From positions 124,001-188,000 of the forward strand of contig JAUIJE010000010.1 in assembly GCA_030431455.1 (NCBI GenBank): a DNA stretch of 64,000 nt. The letters run 5' to 3'. Positions 19,330 through 28,602 of the stretch are shown in pieces. This stretch comes from a bacterium (GTDB lineage: Bacteria; Myxococcota; UBA727; JAUIJE01). The notes under the pieces are model-generated. The model did no database searches. It was given only the letters and a program-made list of their open reading frames with translations, and had not been told where the DNA came from. The stretch's first letter is position 1. Every line of letters begins with the position of its first letter. The translations under genes were made by a program, and so were the position numbers.

Positions 19330-21324
19330 ATGTTCCCTCGTGCGCGCCTGCTGTCGCTGCTTGTGATCGGATTGGGCCCCGGCGCCGCCGGGTGCCCCCC
19401 GGACACGCCCCCGGGCCCCGTCGCCCCGGCGGTGCCCGACGACGAAGAGGTCGTGCTCACCCTGCTGGCCCACGAAAACGACCTGCGCGGGCGGATCGAT
19501 TTCGCCCGCCGCCCCCCTTACAGCGCGCGCAGTGGGCCCAACCCGCAGAGCGTGTTCGGGGGACCAGACGGCCGGCCCCTCGTCGTGTCCCGTGGGGTGT
19601 TGTCCGCGGTCGAAGGCGACAGCCTCGTGCCGTTGGTCTCGCTCATCGACGCCGAGCGCGGCTGCGCCCGGCGGCGCGACGTGGCCGTGATCGGGCGCGC
19701 CCGGGCCGAGCTCACGTTGTGGCAAGCCCCCGACCGGGTCCCGGTGCGCGTGCCCCTGCCCGGCGCGCTCACCCCCCGCGGGGTGGCCTGCGATGCCCAG
19801 GACCGGGTGGTGGTCGTCGACGAAGCCGCCGGCGAGGTGCGCGCGTTTGTGCCCGCGGGGGCGTCTTTGCGCGAGGTCGCGCGCCGGCCCGCGGGCGATG
19901 GCGTGGCCCACGTGGTGGCGGTGGGCGATGTCGTCGTCACCGGATCGGTCACCGGCCACGACGTGCGCGCGTTCGCCTGGCGGGGGGGCAGCTTGGTCGA
20001 GGTCGCGCGGCACACGTTGCGCACCCCGGTGTTCGGGCTCGCGGCGCGGGCGGAGGCGACCGGGGCGGTCACGGTTTTTGTCGGCACCTTGCAGCAGGAC
20101 CCGCTCGACCGGCGCCCGGGCTTTTTTGGCGACGTGGACGCGGCGCTGCTCACCCTGCGCCTCGCGGGCGACGCGCTCCGGGTGGTGGGGCAACGCAACC
20201 TCGGCGAAGACGGGGTGATCACCCCGAAGGCGCTGTGCGCCACCCCGGGCGGGGTCCACGTCGCGGGCGCGGGCAGCGACGTGTTGCTGTTTGTGCCCGA
20301 CGACGGGACCGCCCCCCGCGCGCGGCCGGTGCCCGCGGGGAGCGCGGCGTTGTGGGTGCACGAGGGCCGCTACGTCATCGCCAACCCGCTGCTCGACGCG
20401 GTGGTCACCGGGCGGGTCAACAAGGGCCCGGCCCGGGTGATCGACCAGGGCCCGGTCCTCGACGAAGCCGAGCGCCGGGTGCGCCTCGGCGAGGCGCTGT
20501 TTTTCACCCGGGCCATGGCCCCCCACCAGACCAGCGACGGGCAGCACAGCCGGTTCACGTGCGAGACCTGCCACTTCGAAGGGCGCATCGACGGGCGCGT
20601 GCATTTCACCGGGCGCGGCGATGTGCACGCGAGCACAAAGTCGTTGCGCGGGGTGTTCGAAAACCGCCCGCACTTTTCCCGCGCCCTCGACGCAAACGTC
20701 GCGACCATGGTGCACGCGGAGTTTCGCGTGGCCAACGCCGGCACCGACCACAGCCCGTGGTTCGCCCTGGACATCAAAGACCTGCCCTGGCTCACCCGGT
20801 TCGCGCCCGGCCCCGCCGACCGCACCCCGTGGGCGTTGCGCCGGGCGTTGATGGATTTTTTGGCCGTGTTCGCCCCGGAAAAGAACCCCCACGTGCGGGG
20901 GCGACAGTCCTTCGCCCCCCTCGAGCAACAGGGGGCCACCCTGTTCGCCCAACACTGCGAACGGTGTCACCAAGCCCGCGCCATCACCGACGATCCGCGC
21001 ACCCGGGTGCCGCCCGCGGAGTGGTCCAGTTTCATTTTTCGGGACCACAACCTGGTCTGGGCCCGGGACGGGTACGAGCAAACCGGCATCGTGCCCTACG
21101 TGCACCCCCGCGGGGCCCGGCCCCCGTCGCTGCGCCGGGTGTTTGAAAAGCGGCCCTACTTCACCAACGGCGCGGCCACGTCGCTGTCGGGGGTGCTCGA
21201 CGCCGCCCGCACCGGGCCCGCCGGCTTCGTACACGCCCCGCCCCCCGACGAGGCCGCGGGGGACTGGACGGCTTTTTCCCCCGAAGAAAAAGCCGCCCTG
21301 GAGGCGTTCTTACTGCTGCTGTGA
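19330..21324 (+). CDS. lipoprotein with propeller-like domain and dihaem cytochrome c peroxidase-like domain
   Basis: 664 residues with a lipoprotein-type signal (LLSLLVIGLGPGAAGC). The N-terminal two thirds look like a beta-propeller (repeated VVVDEAAGEVRAF- and VFVGTLQQDPLDRRPG-like blades). The C-terminal third carries two haem c sites, CETCH (about residue 411) and CERCH (about 542), in the arrangement of the dihaem peroxidase/MauG superfamily (RRVFEKRPYFTNGAATSLSGVLD). It is probably a periplasmic electron-transfer or peroxidase protein. It converges on the M20 peptidase, overlapping its last 15 bp. Confidence 0.85.
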   Translation: MFPRARLLSLLVIGLGPGAAGCPPDTPPGPVAPAVPDDEEVVLTLLAHENDLRGRIDFARRPPYSARSGPNPQSVFGGPDGRPLVVSRGVLSAVEGDSLVPLVSLIDAERGCARRRDVAVIGRARAELTLWQAPDRVPVRVPLPGALTPRGVACDAQDRVVVVDEAAGEVRAFVPAGASLREVARRPAGDGVAHVVAVGDVVVTGSVTGHDVRAFAWRGGSLVEVARHTLRTPVFGLAARAEATGAVTVFVGTLQQDPLDRRPGFFGDVDAALLTLRLAGDALRVVGQRNLGEDGVITPKALCATPGGVHVAGAGSDVLLFVPDDGTAPRARPVPAGSAALWVHEGRYVIANPLLDAVVTGRVNKGPARVIDQGPVLDEAERRVRLGEALFFTRAMAPHQTSDGQHSRFTCETCHFEGRIDGRVHFTGRGDVHASTKSLRGVFENRPHFSRALDANVATMVHAEFRVANAGTDHSPWFALDIKDLPWLTRFAPGPADRTPWALRRALMDFLAVFAPEKNPHVRGRQSFAPLEQQGATLFAQHCERCHQARAITDDPRTRVPPAEWSSFIFRDHNLVWARDGYEQTGIVPYVHPRGARPPSLRRVFEKRPYFTNGAATSLSGVLDAARTGPAGFVHAPPPDEAAGDWTAFSPEEKAALEAFLLLL

Positions 21325-22818
21325 CCCCGCGGGGTCGGCCGGCGCCACCAGCGGGCCCGGTTCGTTGACGATGGCGGTGAGCAGGCGCACCCAGCGGACC
21401 ACCGCCCGCTTGAGCTCGCTCACCCGCACCCGCTCGTCCTTGCCGTGAATGGCCGCGATCTCCTCGAGGGTGGCCCGGATGGGGACCAGCCCGTAGCTCG
21501 GCACCCCCACCCGCCGCAGGAACCGCGAGTCGGTGGTCCCGGGGGACAAAAGCGGGGCCAGCGACGTCGGGGTCGGCTCGTCCGCGGCCGCGCCCCGGAC
21601 CATGGCCAACACCGGCGCGTCGGGTGCAGACCCATTGGCAGGGAATGCTTGGTCGACGGTGAGCGTGACCTTGGGATCATCGATGAGCAACAACAGCTCG
21701 TCGCGAAATCCCCCCGGGGTCACCGACGACAAGATGCGGCAATCGAACGTCGCGCTCGCCCGGTCGGGAATGACATTGCGCTTGTAGCCCGCGTCCATCA
21801 TCGTCAGCGCACAGGTGTTGTGCACCAGCACCCGCATCGCGGGGTTCTCCTCGAGGCTCGAGGCCCCAAACACGCCGAGGAGCGGCGGCACCTGCATCAA
21901 CAGGCCCGACACCCCCCCGCGGGCGCGGCCCATCTCCGCGAACATCACGCGGGTCTCGTCGGTGAGGGTGAGCGGGTCCTCCCGCGCGAGCACGCTCTGC
22001 ATCGCCCGGGTCAACCGGGCGGGGGCGTCGTCGGGTCCCGGGCGCGAGCCGTGCCCGCTCTCCCCGGTGGTGGTGAGGGTGAACTGCATCAGGCCCCGCT
22101 CGGCCACCGCCACCGTCCACACGTCTTCGCCAGGGTGGAAGAGGTCCTGCACCACCATCGCGCCTTCGTTGAACGCCACCTCCGCCTCGCGCAGCGCCGG
22201 CCAGGTGGTGAGCGCGGCCTGCATGCCCAGCCCGTCGACCTCCTCGTCGCCGGCGACGACAAACCACACCGGGCGATGCCGGGGCGCGCTCGACTGGGCC
22301 AAGGCGACCACCGCCTCGAGGTCGAGGGCGAGCATGCCCAGCATGTCGAGCGATCCCCGACCGTACAGTTCGTCCCCGCGCACCTCCGCGGCGAAGGGGG
22401 GCGCGCTCCACTCGTCGGGGTTGGCCGGCACCACGTCGGAGTGGGCCACGAGCAGGATCGGCCGCCCGGGCTTGTCGACGGTGGCCGGCAGCCGCAGCAG
22501 GATGTTGTCGCGGCCCTTGGCGAACGGCGCGCGCTCGGTCTCGATGCCGGCGAACTGCGCGCGGGTCTCGACCAGCTGCACCACTTGGTTCTCGGCCCCG
22601 GGGGGATTTTGGGGCGCGGCCCGGATGAGCTCCTGCAGCAGCACAACCACATTGTCGGGGTCGATGGTGGGCGCGGCCGGCCCGGTCAGGGGCCGCACGT
22701 CGGGGGCGCCGGCGCAGCCGAGGCCCGCGACGAGCACCCACGCGAACATGCCCCCCAGAAAAAACTCCGCCGGGCGGCGGAGTTCTTTCAGCGTCATGCC
22801 CAGGGCATGGCTTGTCAC
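21310..22818 (-). CDS. M20 family metallopeptidase, lipoprotein
   Basis: 502 residues with M20 zinc-ligand motifs in order: LLVAHSDVVPA, GRGSLDMLGM, AGDEEVDG (catalytic Glu pair) and a C-terminal HGKDERV. M20 enzymes of this type (PM20D1/carboxypeptidase-like) hydrolyse N-acyl amino acids or dipeptides. The N-terminus KELRRPAEFFLGGMFAWVLVAGLGC is a lipoprotein signal. GTG 22818 overlaps the parvulin stop by 4 bp, which would couple the genes; ATG 22797 and 22749 are alternatives. A hairpin plus T-run that looks like an intrinsic terminator lies within codons 11-20, so expression from the upstream gene may be attenuated. Confidence 0.85.
   Translation of the reverse strand: MTSHALGMTLKELRRPAEFFLGGMFAWVLVAGLGCAGAPDVRPLTGPAAPTIDPDNVVVLLQELIRAAPQNPPGAENQVVQLVETRAQFAGIETERAPFAKGRDNILLRLPATVDKPGRPILLVAHSDVVPANPDEWSAPPFAAEVRGDELYGRGSLDMLGMLALDLEAVVALAQSSAPRHRPVWFVVAGDEEVDGLGMQAALTTWPALREAEVAFNEGAMVVQDLFHPGEDVWTVAVAERGLMQFTLTTTGESGHGSRPGPDDAPARLTRAMQSVLAREDPLTLTDETRVMFAEMGRARGGVSGLLMQVPPLLGVFGASSLEENPAMRVLVHNTCALTMMDAGYKRNVIPDRASATFDCRILSSVTPGGFRDELLLLIDDPKVTLTVDQAFPANGSAPDAPVLAMVRGAAADEPTPTSLAPLLSPGTTDSRFLRRVGVPSYGLVPIRATLEEIAAIHGKDERVRVSELKRAVVRWVRLLTAIVNEPGPLVAPADPAGSQQQ
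22759..22784 (-). terminator. intrinsic terminator-like hairpin inside the peptidase signal sequence
   Basis: On the minus strand a perfect 9-bp stem (22784-22776 with 22771-22763) and GCCC loop runs into six T (22764-22759, partly shared with the stem). It is 30 bp past the parvulin stop, where a terminator would be expected, yet it also encodes part of the M20 peptidase signal peptide. Confidence 0.6.
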
Positions 22819-23990
22819 TTTTTCGCGCCCTCGGCGCCTTGTTTGTTGACCTTGCGCAGCTCGGGGCGCGGCATGCCGCGCACGTCGGGGGACAGCCCCT
22901 GCGCCGGGTTGGGCTTGAGGGTCACGCCCGGCTCGAGCACCTCGATCTCCGCGTCCTTTTTGAGGTTGGCGAGGATCTCGCGGGTGGCCTTGGACTTGTT
23001 GCGCGCGGTGAGCGAGGTGACGATGGAGTCCTTCACCTCGTCGAAGGTGCGGGCCCGCTCGGGGGTCTTCTCGAACACTTTGATCACGTGGTAGCCGAAC
23101 TGCGTCTCCACCGGGCCGACCACCTCGCCGGGCTTGGCCGAGAACGCCGCTTCTTCGAACGCTTTGACCATCCGGCCCCGCTGGAACTTGCCGAGGTCGC
23201 CGCCGCGCTTGGCGGTGGGACCTTCGGAGAACTGCTTGGCCAGGGCCGCGAAGTCCTCGCCCTTTTTGGCCTTGGCCGCGACCTCCTGGGCCTTTTGGAA
23301 CTTCTCTTTTTTGACCTCTTCGGTGGCGCCTTTGTCGACCTTGAGCAGCACGTGGCTGGCTTTCACCTGCTCGCGCTCTTTGTACTTGTCTTTGTTCTCG
23401 TCGTAGTAGGCCTTGGCGTCGGCCGCGCTCGGCTCCTTGAGGTTGGCGAGCTTGGCGAAGAGGTCCTCGCGCACGAGATTCTTCGTGAGGTCGGCCTTGA
23501 CGTCGGCTTCGGTCTGCTTGGTCCGGTCGAGGAACGACTTGAACGCTTCTTCGCTGCCGAAGCGCTTCTTGTGCTCCTCAAAACGTTTCTGCAGCTCGTC
23601 GGCCGCCACCGAGACGCCCTCTTTTTCGGCCCGCTGGCGAATCAACTCCTCGTCGACCAGCTTGCGCACCATGTTCTCTTTGAGGCGTTTTTCCAGGGCG
23701 CTGGAGATGTCGCGGCCCGCGCGGCGGAAGCGCTCCTCGGTGCGGTCCATCTGCCGGTCGAACTCGCCGCGGTCGAGCATCTTGCCGTTGACCTTGGCGA
23801 TGGGCCCGGTGCCCCGCGCGATTTTGGCCTCGACCTCCTTGGTCGCGGCCTTCTCGCCCCCGGCTTGCTCGCCGGCCTTGGCTTCTTCCTTTTTGTTGTC
23901 TTCGAGCTTTTCGGGCGGCGTGCAGGCCGACGCCGCGAACAACGCAGTCGCACCGAACAGAGAACCAAGAAGCGCAGAACGTTTCACCAC
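22815..23990 (-). CDS. parvulin-type peptidylprolyl isomerase lipoprotein (SurA/PrsA-like)
   Basis: 391 residues. Lipoprotein signal ending FAASAC; a Lys/Glu-rich linker; a SurA-N-like helical region (GEFDRQMDRTEERFRRAGRDISS); a parvulin domain (about 215-310: QVKASHVLLKV, GEDFAALAKQFSEGPTAKRGGDLGKF, QFGYHVIKVFEKTP); and a basic C-terminal tail. It is expected to fold exported and outer-membrane proteins in the periplasm. The high Lys/Glu content gives it a lower GC than its neighbours. The stop overlaps the M20 peptidase start. Confidence 0.92.
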   Translation of the reverse strand: MVKRSALLGSLFGATALFAASACTPPEKLEDNKKEEAKAGEQAGGEKAATKEVEAKIARGTGPIAKVNGKMLDRGEFDRQMDRTEERFRRAGRDISSALEKRLKENMVRKLVDEELIRQRAEKEGVSVAADELQKRFEEHKKRFGSEEAFKSFLDRTKQTEADVKADLTKNLVREDLFAKLANLKEPSAADAKAYYDENKDKYKEREQVKASHVLLKVDKGATEEVKKEKFQKAQEVAAKAKKGEDFAALAKQFSEGPTAKRGGDLGKFQRGRMVKAFEEAAFSAKPGEVVGPVETQFGYHVIKVFEKTPERARTFDEVKDSIVTSLTARNKSKATREILANLKKDAEIEVLEPGVTLKPNPAQGLSPDVRGMPRPELRKVNKQGAEGAKK

Positions 23991-24114
23991 ATTTCTCCTT
24001 CAAAGACGTTCGGCCCCGTCGCGCGCAACGCCGCAGGGCAGGGCCGCCGATTAACCCCGTAACCTTGTGCCGTAAAGGGAAGATCGGCGCCGCCGCGATG
24101 AACCGCCGGGGGGC

Positions 24115-25110
24115 TTATTTTGTTCCCTCTCCGACGACCACGCGGTGCGCGGCAGATCGGATCTCGGCCCGGACGACTTCCCCGGGCGCGACGCGTGCGC
24201 CAGAAAACAGAATAGAATCAACCACTTGCGCCCCATCGCCCACCACCGCGCCGGGCCCCAGCGCGGCCCGCGGGCCGATCTGGGCGCCCGCGCCGATCCG
24301 GACCCCGGCAGCCACCACCGACGGCGCGGCCACCCCGGGCCCGCCGCTTGCCGCGGGCACATCGAGGTACGCGTGACCAAAGGTGCCGTCGAGCAGGTCG
24401 CGGTGCGCCTGCATCAACCGACCGGGGGTGCCCACGTCGGAGAACGACCCGGTGGTGAACACCCCCTGCACCCCATGGCCGTCCTCGAGGGCGCGGGGGT
24501 AGCCCACGGTGTTGACGCAGCTTTCGACGTCGGGGGGCAGATAATCCAAGAGCTTTGGGTCCATCACGTGGGCCCCGAGGAACATGCCGCGGCGCACCTC
24601 GTCGCCCGCGGCCCGGGCCCGATCGACAAAGCGCACCACCCGCCCTTGGTCGTCGACCCCCAGGGTCCCGTAGCTGTCCATGTCGTCGGTGGCCTTGAGC
24701 AACATCGTGCCGATGGGGCCGCTTTGGTGGTGGGCGGCCACCAACCCGCGCACGTCGAAGTCGCACAGGGCGTCGCTGTTGAGGATCAAAAACGGCCCTT
24801 GGTCGAGGTCGAGCTTGTCCGCCATGCGCCGGATGCCGCCCCCGGTCCCGAGGATGGTGTCTTCGTGGGAATAGTGCAGAGCCATGTCGGCGAAGGTGTC
24901 GCCCAAGGCGGCTTCGATCTGGGCCCCGAGGTGGTGGGTGTTGATCACCACCCGCTCACAGCCCGCGCGTTTGGCGTGCGCCAGGGCGTAGTGGATCAAG
25001 GGCCGGCCCAGCACCTCGAGCAACGGCTTGGGGGTCTCGAGGGTAAAGGGGCGCAGCCGGGTGCCAAACCCGGCGGCGAGAATCATCGCATGGGCCACGG
25101 TGTCGCGCAT
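24115..25110 (-). CDS. sugar-phosphate nucleotidyltransferase
   Basis: 331 residues: an N-terminal nucleotidyltransferase fold with MILAAGFGTRLRPFT (G-x-G-T-x-(4)-RP pyrophosphorylase signature), PKPLLEVLGRPLI and the metal-binding LILNSDALCDF. A C-terminal left-handed beta-helix-like part follows (GVRIGAGAQIGPRAALGPGAVVGDGAQV). It transfers a nucleotide from NTP to a sugar-1-phosphate; mannose-1-phosphate guanylyltransferase or MurNAc-1-P uridylyltransferase (MurU) are the nearest familiar types. The specific sugar cannot be read from sequence. It is last in a minus-strand run with the histidine kinase and a Gly-Asp lipoprotein. Confidence 0.88.
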   Translation of the reverse strand: MRDTVAHAMILAAGFGTRLRPFTLETPKPLLEVLGRPLIHYALAHAKRAGCERVVINTHHLGAQIEAALGDTFADMALHYSHEDTILGTGGGIRRMADKLDLDQGPFLILNSDALCDFDVRGLVAAHHQSGPIGTMLLKATDDMDSYGTLGVDDQGRVVRFVDRARAAGDEVRRGMFLGAHVMDPKLLDYLPPDVESCVNTVGYPRALEDGHGVQGVFTTGSFSDVGTPGRLMQAHRDLLDGTFGHAYLDVPAASGGPGVAAPSVVAAGVRIGAGAQIGPRAALGPGAVVGDGAQVVDSILFSGARVAPGEVVRAEIRSAAHRVVVGEGTK

Positions 25111-25146
25111 GGCGCGAGCGTACCAGAGCCGCGGCGGGCGGGTGGG

Positions 25147-25953
25147 TCAGCCCCCGCTCACCACCGTGGCGAAGGCCAAGGTGTCGAGGCACCAGCCCTG
25201 CCCGCCCGGCACCGGGGTGCTCTCGAAGGTGTTGGGGTCGATGGTGACCTCGATGGCGGTCACGCCGGTGAAGGTGCCCTCGGCCGCGGTGTCGTTGTAG
25301 GCGGTGAGCTCGACGGTGCCGGACTGGGCCAGGTACTGCACCGTGCAGTCGCCTTGGGTCCCGTCGCAGTCGTCGAGCAAGCTGAGGCACACGCTGCAGG
25401 TCGCGAAGTTCTCCCCGGTGAACGCGTGGACAAACGGGCTGCGCGATCCGGTGTAGAGCTCGAGCTGCACCTTGCGCACCGGGGCGGTGTCCCCGTCGTA
25501 CAGCAACACAAAATCGCCCAACCCGGTGGTGAGGTAATCGCCGTCTGCGGCGGTGAACCCGTCGAGGTCGCACCCGGGCCCGGCCCCGCCATCCGGGGAC
25601 GCCCCCCCGTCGGTCACCCCGGCGTCTCCATCGCCATCGCCGTCGCCATCGCCATCGCCATCCCCATCCCCTGAAGAACCCGAATCGAAGAGACCCCCGT
25701 CCGGCGCGCCATCGCCGTCGCCGTCTCCGTCCCCGTCGCCGTCTCCATCACCGTCGCCATCCCCATCACCGTCGCCATCCCCATCCCCATCCCCGTCGCC
25801 ATCCCCATCACCGTCGCCATCCCCATCACCGTCGCCATCCCCATCACCGTCGCCATCCCCATCACCATCCCCGGTGCTCGCCGGACACGCGGCGAGGACA
25901 AGCATCCCCGTCGACAACCACGCGATGGCCACAAGAGCGGTCCACTTCTTCAT
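25147..25953 (-). CDS. lipoprotein with long Gly-Asp repeat linker
   Basis: 268 residues: a lipoprotein signal ([16 protein letters not shown]), about 27 Gly-Asp dipeptides, a short break, about 8 more, then a 130-residue folded domain with paired cysteines ([11 protein letters not shown]). The domain function is not recognised. An AGGAGAG lies 6 nt before the ATG, and the gene follows the histidine kinase by 12 bp, so the two are probably co-expressed. The repeat is encoded by mixed GAC/GAT and GGC/GGG codons arranged in 18-bp higher-order units. Confidence 0.8.
   Translation of the reverse strand: MKKWTALVAIAWLSTGMLVLAACPASTGDGDGDGDGDGDGDGDGDGDGDGDGDGDGDGDGDGDGDGDGDGDGDGDGDGDGDGAPDGGLFDSGSSGDGDGDGDGDGDGDGDAGVTDGGASPDGGAGPGCDLDGFTAADGDYLTTGLGDFVLLYDGDTAPVRKVQLELYTGSRSPFVHAFTGENFATCSVCLSLLDDCDGTQGDCTVQYLAQSGTVELTAYNDTAAEGTFTGVTAIEVTIDPNTFESTPVPGGQGWCLDTLAFATVVSGG
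25614..25870. repeat. Gly-Asp encoding tandem repeat
   Basis: A hexameric repeat (GGN GAY on the minus strand), much of it in 18-bp higher-order units read on the plus strand as CCATCCCCATCACCGTCG. It encodes the linker of the lipoprotein at 25147. In-frame length change by slippage is likely. Confidence 0.9.
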
Positions 25954-25965
25954 GCTCTCTCCTGA

Positions 25966-28602
25966 TCAATGCACTTTGGGGGACACCGGACCGGGCGCGG
26001 CCGCGGCCCCCGCGCCTTCTTCCTCATCGTCGTCGGGCTCATCGTCGGGGTCATGGTCCGAGACCATGCTCCCCGGCAAACGAATGGTGAACAGCGTGCC
26101 CCGGCCCTCTTCGCTCGACACCGAGATCGTCCCGTCGTGGGCCTGGACCACCGCCTTGACGATGGCGAGGCCGAGTCCCGAGCCCTGCCCCACGTGGCTC
26201 TGCCGCGGCACCTGGAAGAAGGGCTCGAACAGCCGCGGCAAGTCCTCCTCAGGCACGCCGCAGCCGGTGTCCTCGACTTCCACCCGGAGCCGCGGGGCCT
26301 TGCCGTCGGGGGTGTCGTCGAGCAGGCGCACCGCCACCCGGCCCCCCGGGGGGGTGAACTTGATGGCGTTGTCGACGAGATTTTGCAGAATCTGCTGCAG
26401 CCGGGGCCCATCGCCAAACACCATCACCGGGGCGTCGGCGCTGCGGTCGAAGATGAGCTCGACCCCGGCCTTGTCCGCCCGCCGCCGAAAGCTATCCACC
26501 AATTCTTCGGACAGCACCGCCACGTCCACGTCGTCGTTGTAGTCCGCGCCCTGTTTGAGCCGGGCGAGGTCGAGCAGACTCTCGCACATGTCGGTGAGCC
26601 GCTGCTCTTGCCGGGCCACGCTGGCGAGAAAACTCTTCAGGTCGTCGGGCTCCATGGCCCCGAGGTCGCGCTGGATGGTCTGGACGTTCTGGCGGATGAT
26701 CGCGAGGGGGGAGCGGAAGTCGTGGCTCACCGTGGCCACGAGTTCGTCTTTGCGCTGGTTGAGCAGCTCGAGCTCGCGGTTGGTGTCCTCGAGGGCGCGG
26801 GTGCGGTCGACGACGCGTTGCTCCAGCGCCTGGTTGAGGGCCTGCACCTCTTCGTAGGCCCGGGTGTTGACCAGGGCGGCCCCGAGGGGGCCGGACAAGG
26901 ACTCGACGAAGGCCACGTCGCTGCCTTCGTAGGCGAGCTCATCGGTGCGGTCGCCGAGGATGAGCAGGCCCACCGCTTGGTTGGCCACCGCGAGGCGCAG
27001 GGCGAGGGCGGCCCAGGGGGTGGGCAGCTCCTCGTCGGGCATCTCGTCGTCGTAGACCCGTGGTTCGGTGCTGTCGAGGGCCCGGCGCAGCGACGGGGTG
27101 AGGGCGACGGGCTCGCCCTTTTGGATCAAGGGGATGAGGCGGTCTTGGTGGCGCTCCACGCGGTACAGCTCCACCCGGCTCGGCTGTACACTTTTGGACA
27201 GCGCGCCCTCGAGCAGGGGCGCGACCTGGCGCAGGTGCAGCGAGGTGGAGGCGTCGGCGGTGAAGTCGGCGAGGATGCGGCCCGCGTCGTAGCGGCGGGA
27301 GCGGAGCAACGACTCGACGTAGCGCTGCACCCGGTGGTTGACCGGGGCGGCGAAGGCGAACAGCAGCGCCGCCAATGCAACTGCACCAGCAGGGTCGTTG
27401 ACGGCGAGAAAGTTGGCCGCGGCCCAGAGCACAAAGCCAAGCCCCATGCCCATCACCGCCGCCACCAACATGCCCCCGATGAGCCGGCGGGCGGTGATGT
27501 TGAGGTGGAGCAGATCGTGGCGGACGATGGCGTCGGCGGTGGCGATGGGGAGCAGGATGAGAAAGCCGTTCCACAAAAATGAGATCGTGGCGGTGTCGAA
27601 CACATTGCCGACGAGGAGGTTGAGGGCGGGGATGCCCGCGCCGACGGGGATGGCCCACAGGATCTGCCGGATGCGGGCCCGCCGCCGGGGGGACCGGCCG
27701 CGCCGGTAGGCGATGAACAGCGCCGAGACCCCGACGATGACCCCGATGAACAGCCAGCTGTAGAGGAAAAAATCCACCTCGAGCACGGCCGAGATGTCGC
27801 CGCGGTGAAGGTGGAACGCGACCGCGATGGCGGTGCTCACCACCAGCGAGCCGATGGCCACCGCGTACATCGCGCGGCGGAGCAAGAGACCGGCGGGGTC
27901 GTCGGTCTTGTTCCAGGTGAAGGCGCGGGACAGGGCGCCGACGAGGAGCAACCCGGTGAGGGTCAAGAACGGGGCGAGGTAGCCGTACAACGGGGGGAAG
28001 CGCCACAGCATGGTCTCGTTGACCACCGCGGTCATGCACAGCCCAATGTTGCTGGAGAACAAGAAAAACGTCCAGGCCTCGACGGTGCCGGGCCGGAAGA
28101 AGTACAGCAAGATCGCGATGGCGATGAACACCAGGCCGAGCAACGCCTGGCTCGCGTGGCTGCGGATCAGGTCCGAAGGGGAAAACACCCGGGTGGGGAT
28201 GCGCACAAACCGTGTGTCCCCGTCCATGCCCGCGACCTGGTAGGTCACCGGCCGCGGGACCTCGCCCCGGAACGCGGCGGTGCGCACCATCGCGCCCCCG
28301 AACACAAGCTCCCCGTCGACGGCCACGATGCGGTCCCACGAGCGCAGACCGGCCTGGTCGGCCCCCCACACCTCGAGGCTCACGGGGTTGACGAACCCCT
28401 CGTCGGTGTGGCTGAAGCTGACATAGGGCTCGCCCACGGTTTGGAACACGCCGTGGCACACCTCGCCCACGTAGAGCACGCAGAGCGTGGCCAGAATCGC
28501 GAACAGGCCGTGTCCCAGGATGCGCAGGAGATGTCCCTCGACGAGATTATGCCATCGCCGCGCGCCCGGCCAAAGCCCGCCACCGCGCGATGTAGAATCC
28601 AT
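25966..28602 (-). CDS. membrane sensor histidine kinase with PDZ-like and GAF-like regions
   Basis: 878 residues. An N-terminal helix is followed by a PDZ-like periplasmic segment ([18 protein letters not shown]), about seven membrane helices (about 165-395), a GAF-like region (about 440-590), a coiled-coil, then a full kinase core: H-box SHDFRSPLA (His near 625), N-box [10 protein letters not shown]1 DTGCGVPE and G2 GSGLGLAI. The tail is acidic and Pro-rich. No response regulator is adjacent, so its partner is encoded elsewhere. The start overlaps the upstream methyltransferase by 56 bp, so the true start may be somewhat further in. It is co-directional with a Gly-Asp lipoprotein, which could be part of its sensory input (inference). 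Confidence 0.9.
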   Translation of the reverse strand: MDSTSRGGGLWPGARRWHNLVEGHLLRILGHGLFAILATLCVLYVGEVCHGVFQTVGEPYVSFSHTDEGFVNPVSLEVWGADQAGLRSWDRIVAVDGELVFGGAMVRTAAFRGEVPRPVTYQVAGMDGDTRFVRIPTRVFSPSDLIRSHASQALLGLVFIAIAILLYFFRPGTVEAWTFFLFSSNIGLCMTAVVNETMLWRFPPLYGYLAPFLTLTGLLLVGALSRAFTWNKTDDPAGLLLRRAMYAVAIGSLVVSTAIAVAFHLHRGDISAVLEVDFFLYSWLFIGVIVGVSALFIAYRRGRSPRRRARIRQILWAIPVGAGIPALNLLVGNVFDTATISFLWNGFLILLPIATADAIVRHDLLHLNITARRLIGGMLVAAVMGMGLGFVLWAAANFLAVNDPAGAVALAALLFAFAAPVNHRVQRYVESLLRSRRYDAGRILADFTADASTSLHLRQVAPLLEGALSKSVQPSRVELYRVERHQDRLIPLIQKGEPVALTPSLRRALDSTEPRVYDDEMPDEELPTPWAALALRLAVANQAVGLLILGDRTDELAYEGSDVAFVESLSGPLGAALVNTRAYEEVQALNQALEQRVVDRTRALEDTNRELELLNQRKDELVATVSHDFRSPLAIIRQNVQTIQRDLGAMEPDDLKSFLASVARQEQRLTDMCESLLDLARLKQGADYNDDVDVAVLSEELVDSFRRRADKAGVELIFDRSADAPVMVFGDGPRLQQILQNLVDNAIKFTPPGGRVAVRLLDDTPDGKAPRLRVEVEDTGCGVPEEDLPRLFEPFFQVPRQSHVGQGSGLGLAIVKAVVQAHDGTISVSSEEGRGTLFTIRLPGSMVSDHDPDDEPDDDEEEGAGAAAAPGPVSPKVH

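Noticed and set aside
18993-19366. Small open frames in the gyrA upstream region
   Set aside because: Their composition is Arg/Pro-rich, as expected from shadow frames, with no ribosome binding site or family match.
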